Made by a program: the position numbers and the translations under genes | Notes under the pieces: model-generated | What the model was told of the DNA's origin: nothing | Seen by the model: the letters and a program-made list of their open reading frames with translations, nothing else | Database searches by the model: none | Assembly (NCBI GenBank): GCA_021823305.1 | Contig: JAKAOE010000085.1 | Location: forward strand, 1-7,514 | Length of the DNA stretch: 7,514 nt | Reading direction: 5' to 3' | From: Acidobacteriota bacterium | GTDB lineage: Bacteria > Acidobacteriota > Terriglobia > Terriglobales > SCQP01 | Shown: positions 6,123 through 7,514 of the stretch, piece by piece | How the letters are laid out: each line of letters starts with the position of its first letter | Position numbering within the stretch: the stretch's first letter is position 1

Positions 6123-6130
6123 GTTATACT
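6123..6130. promoter_or_regulatory. Near-symmetric -10 element for divergent transcription
   Basis: TATACT (6125-6130) on the plus strand and TATAAC (6128-6123) on the minus strand overlap; each matches the TATAAT consensus at 5 of 6 positions. The plus-strand element ends 7 bases before the thiolase ATG, so its transcript would start at or next to the ATG. The minus-strand element would give the radical SAM gene a leader of about 40 bases that includes its ribosome binding site. No good -35 is visible in either direction. Another possible minus-strand -10, CATAAT (6093-6088), is too close to the start codon to keep the ribosome binding site. Confidence 0.4.
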
Positions 6131-6137
6131 CAATGGC

Positions 6138-7319
6138 ATGAGCGAAGCCGTGATTGTGGCGGGCGTGCGCACGCCGGTTGGCCGATTCCAAGGCGGTTTG
6201 TCGTCGCTGGCGGCGCCCAAGCTGGGCGCGGTGGCGGTGCGTGAGGCGGTGCGCCGCGCCGGCCTGCAACCGGAACAGGTCGACGAGTGCATCATGGGCA
6301 ACGTGGTGCAGGCGGGGCTGGGGCAGAACCCGGCGCGGCAGGCGGCGCTGTACGGCGGGCTGCCGCCGGCGGTGGCCGCGTTGACGGTGAACAAGGTGTG
6401 CGGCTCGGGCCTCAAGGCGGTGGGGTTGGCGGCGCAGGCGGTACAGTTGGGCGACGCGCAGGTGGTGGTGGCGGGCGGGATGGAGTCCATGTCGAACTGC
6501 CCGTATCTGCTGCTGACCGCGCGCACCGGCTTCCGCATGGGCGACGCGGCGGCGGTGGACTCGATGATTCACGACGGGCTGTGGGACGTCTACGAAGACT
6601 TCCACATGGGGCTGACGGGCGAGCTGGTGGCGGAGAAGTACAAGGTCACGCGCGAGGATCAGGACGCCTACGCGCTCGGCAGCCACCAGAAGGCGGTGGC
6701 CGCGATGCAGGCGGGGCGGTTCGAGGCCGAGATCGTGCCGGTGGAGGTGCCGCAGAAGAGGGGCGAGCCGGTGATCGTGCGCCAGGACGAGGGGCCGCGC
6801 GCGGATACCACCCTGGAGACGCTGCGCAAGCTCAAACCGGCGTTCAAGAAAGACGGCACGGTGACCGCGGGCAACGCCAGCAGCATCAACGACGCCGCTG
6901 CGGCGGTGGTGGTGACGACCGCGGCCAAAGCGAAGGAGCTGGGCCTCACGCCCAAGTTCCGGATCGTGGCGCAGGCGGTGAGCGGGCTGGAGCCGAAGTG
7001 GGTGATGATGACGCCGGTGGAGACGGTGCGGCGGCTGTGGGCCAAGACCGGATGGTCGGCGGCGAATACCGATCTTTACGAGTTGAACGAGGCGTTCTCG
7101 GTGCAGTCGGTGGCGGTGATCCGCGAGCTGGGGATTGCGGCCGAGCGGGTGAACGTCAACGGGGGCGCGGTGGCGATCGGGCATCCGATCGGCGCCAGCG
7201 GGTGCCGGGTGCTGGTGACGCTGATGCACGCGCTGGAGCAGCGCGGCGCGCGGCGCGGCATCGCGGCGCTGTGCCTGGGCGGCGGCAACGCCTTCGGGAT
7301 GGCGATCGAGCGGCTGTAG
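6138..7319 (+). CDS. Thiolase, acetyl-CoA C-acetyltransferase type
   Basis: A 393-residue cytoplasmic thiolase that condenses two acetyl-CoA to acetoacetyl-CoA or cleaves 3-ketoacyl-CoA. All catalytic elements are present. The nucleophile is Cys88 in [11 protein letters not shown] (85-95), with NEAF at 317-320, His349 in GHPIGASG (348-355) and the acid/base Cys379 in CLGGGNA (379-385). The substrate loop [11 protein letters not shown] (115-125), [13 protein letters not shown] (156-168) and [10 protein letters not shown] (243-252) are also typical. The usual MG-x-GPVPA segment is changed to [10 protein letters not shown] (288-297). Length is standard. I chose ATG 6138 because the protein begins at once with the family's [11 protein letters not shown] strand. 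No Shine-Dalgarno sequence is seen and a -10 ends 7 bases upstream, suggesting a leaderless message. The next gene, 31 bases on, is a 3-hydroxyacyl-CoA dehydrogenase, so this is probably a short-chain acyl-CoA operon. Whether it acts in synthesis or degradation cannot be decided here. Confidence 0.96.
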   Translation: MSEAVIVAGVRTPVGRFQGGLSSLAAPKLGAVAVREAVRRAGLQPEQVDECIMGNVVQAGLGQNPARQAALYGGLPPAVAALTVNKVCGSGLKAVGLAAQAVQLGDAQVVVAGGMESMSNCPYLLLTARTGFRMGDAAAVDSMIHDGLWDVYEDFHMGLTGELVAEKYKVTREDQDAYALGSHQKAVAAMQAGRFEAEIVPVEVPQKRGEPVIVRQDEGPRADTTLETLRKLKPAFKKDGTVTAGNASSINDAAAAVVVTTAAKAKELGLTPKFRIVAQAVSGLEPKWVMMTPVETVRRLWAKTGWSAANTDLYELNEAFSVQSVAVIRELGIAAERVNVNGGAVAIGHPIGASGCRVLVTLMHALEQRGARRGIAALCLGGGNAFGMAIERL

Positions 7320-7350
7320 CCGGGCGGGTTGCGGAAAGGACGCTACGGGG

Positions 7351-7514
7351 ATGGAGATTCAGCAGGTCGCGGTGATCGGCGGCGGCACGATGGGCAACGG
7401 CATCGCCCACGTGCTGGCCAAGTTCGGCTATAGCGTCACGCTGGTGGAGGCGAACAAGGAAGCGCTGGTGCGGGCGCGCGGCACGATCGAGAAGAACCTG
7501 GCGCGCGAGGTGGC
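7351..7514 (+). CDS. 3-hydroxyacyl-CoA dehydrogenase, N-terminal part only
   Basis: The first 54 complete codons of an NAD(P)-dependent dehydrogenase, which runs off the right edge. It begins MEIQQVAVIGGGTMGNGIAH. This is a Rossmann strand followed by G-x-G-x-x-G (residues 10-15) in the form VIGGGTMGNGIA, characteristic of 3-hydroxybutyryl/3-hydroxyacyl-CoA dehydrogenases (Hbd/FadB-like). It continues with FGYSVTLVEANKEAL (25-39), where Glu34 ends the second strand, as expected for NAD binding. The family oxidises or reduces 3-hydroxyacyl-CoA, acting next to thiolase in the same pathway. GGAAAGGA (7333-7340) lies 10 bases before ATG 7351. The catalytic His and Asn fall outside the window, so chain-length class and any fusion to an enoyl-CoA hydratase cannot be judged. 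Confidence 0.9.
   Translation, partial: MEIQQVAVIGGGTMGNGIAHVLAKFGYSVTLVEANKEALVRARGTIEKNLAREV

Noticed and set aside
3846..7229. An open frame of more than 1100 codons on the minus strand across the OmpA-like, radical SAM and thiolase genes
   Set aside because: Its translation is a low-complexity Arg/His/Pro/Ala string without motifs. It is opposite or out of frame to clearly identified genes and is explained by the scarcity of stop codons in very GC-rich DNA.

Overview
This 7.5 kb window is very GC-rich and densely coded, with no mobile-element gene, RNA gene or CRISPR array visible. From remembered families it looks like chromosome of an Acidobacteriota bacterium or a close relative. The evidence is an OmpA-domain protein with a helical middle and an unusual C-terminal domain, a DUF6580-type membrane protein, and a radical SAM protein of a kind I associate with that phylum. 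This placement is an inference, not a search result.

Left block (1-3803, minus strand): four genes read leftward with gaps of 8, 16 and 37 bases. In transcription order they are a DUF6580-like small membrane protein, a diacylglycerol/sphingosine-kinase-like lipid kinase, an APC-superfamily amino acid permease, and quinolinate synthase NadA, which runs off the left edge. A good sigma-70-type promoter (TTGGCA, 17 bases, TATCCT) lies upstream of the first gene, with an inverted repeat laid over it. NadA has a second candidate promoter over the permease stop codon. The genes share no obvious pathway: lipid phosphorylation, amino acid uptake and NAD synthesis.

Centre (3804-5106): a 204-base intergenic region leads to an OmpA-like cell-envelope gene on the plus strand, which ends at a strong intrinsic terminator. 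The most unusual feature of the window is inside the start of this gene. About 216 bases of tandem hairpins (4035-4250) separate a well-supported start codon from the hydrophobic core of the signal peptide. Removing exactly this block keeps the frame and leaves an ordinary signal peptide of about 27 residues. It looks like a structured repeat that inserted in frame.

Right block (5108-7514): a minus-strand radical SAM protein with a cysteine-rich C-terminus converges on the OmpA gene. It is divergent from a plus-strand pair, a thiolase (acetyl-CoA acetyltransferase type) and the start of a 3-hydroxyacyl-CoA dehydrogenase, probably an operon for short-chain acyl-CoA metabolism. The 64-base divergent region contains a near-symmetric -10 sequence that could serve both directions. 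The thiolase has no Shine-Dalgarno sequence and the -10 ends 7 bases before its ATG, so a leaderless transcript is likely.
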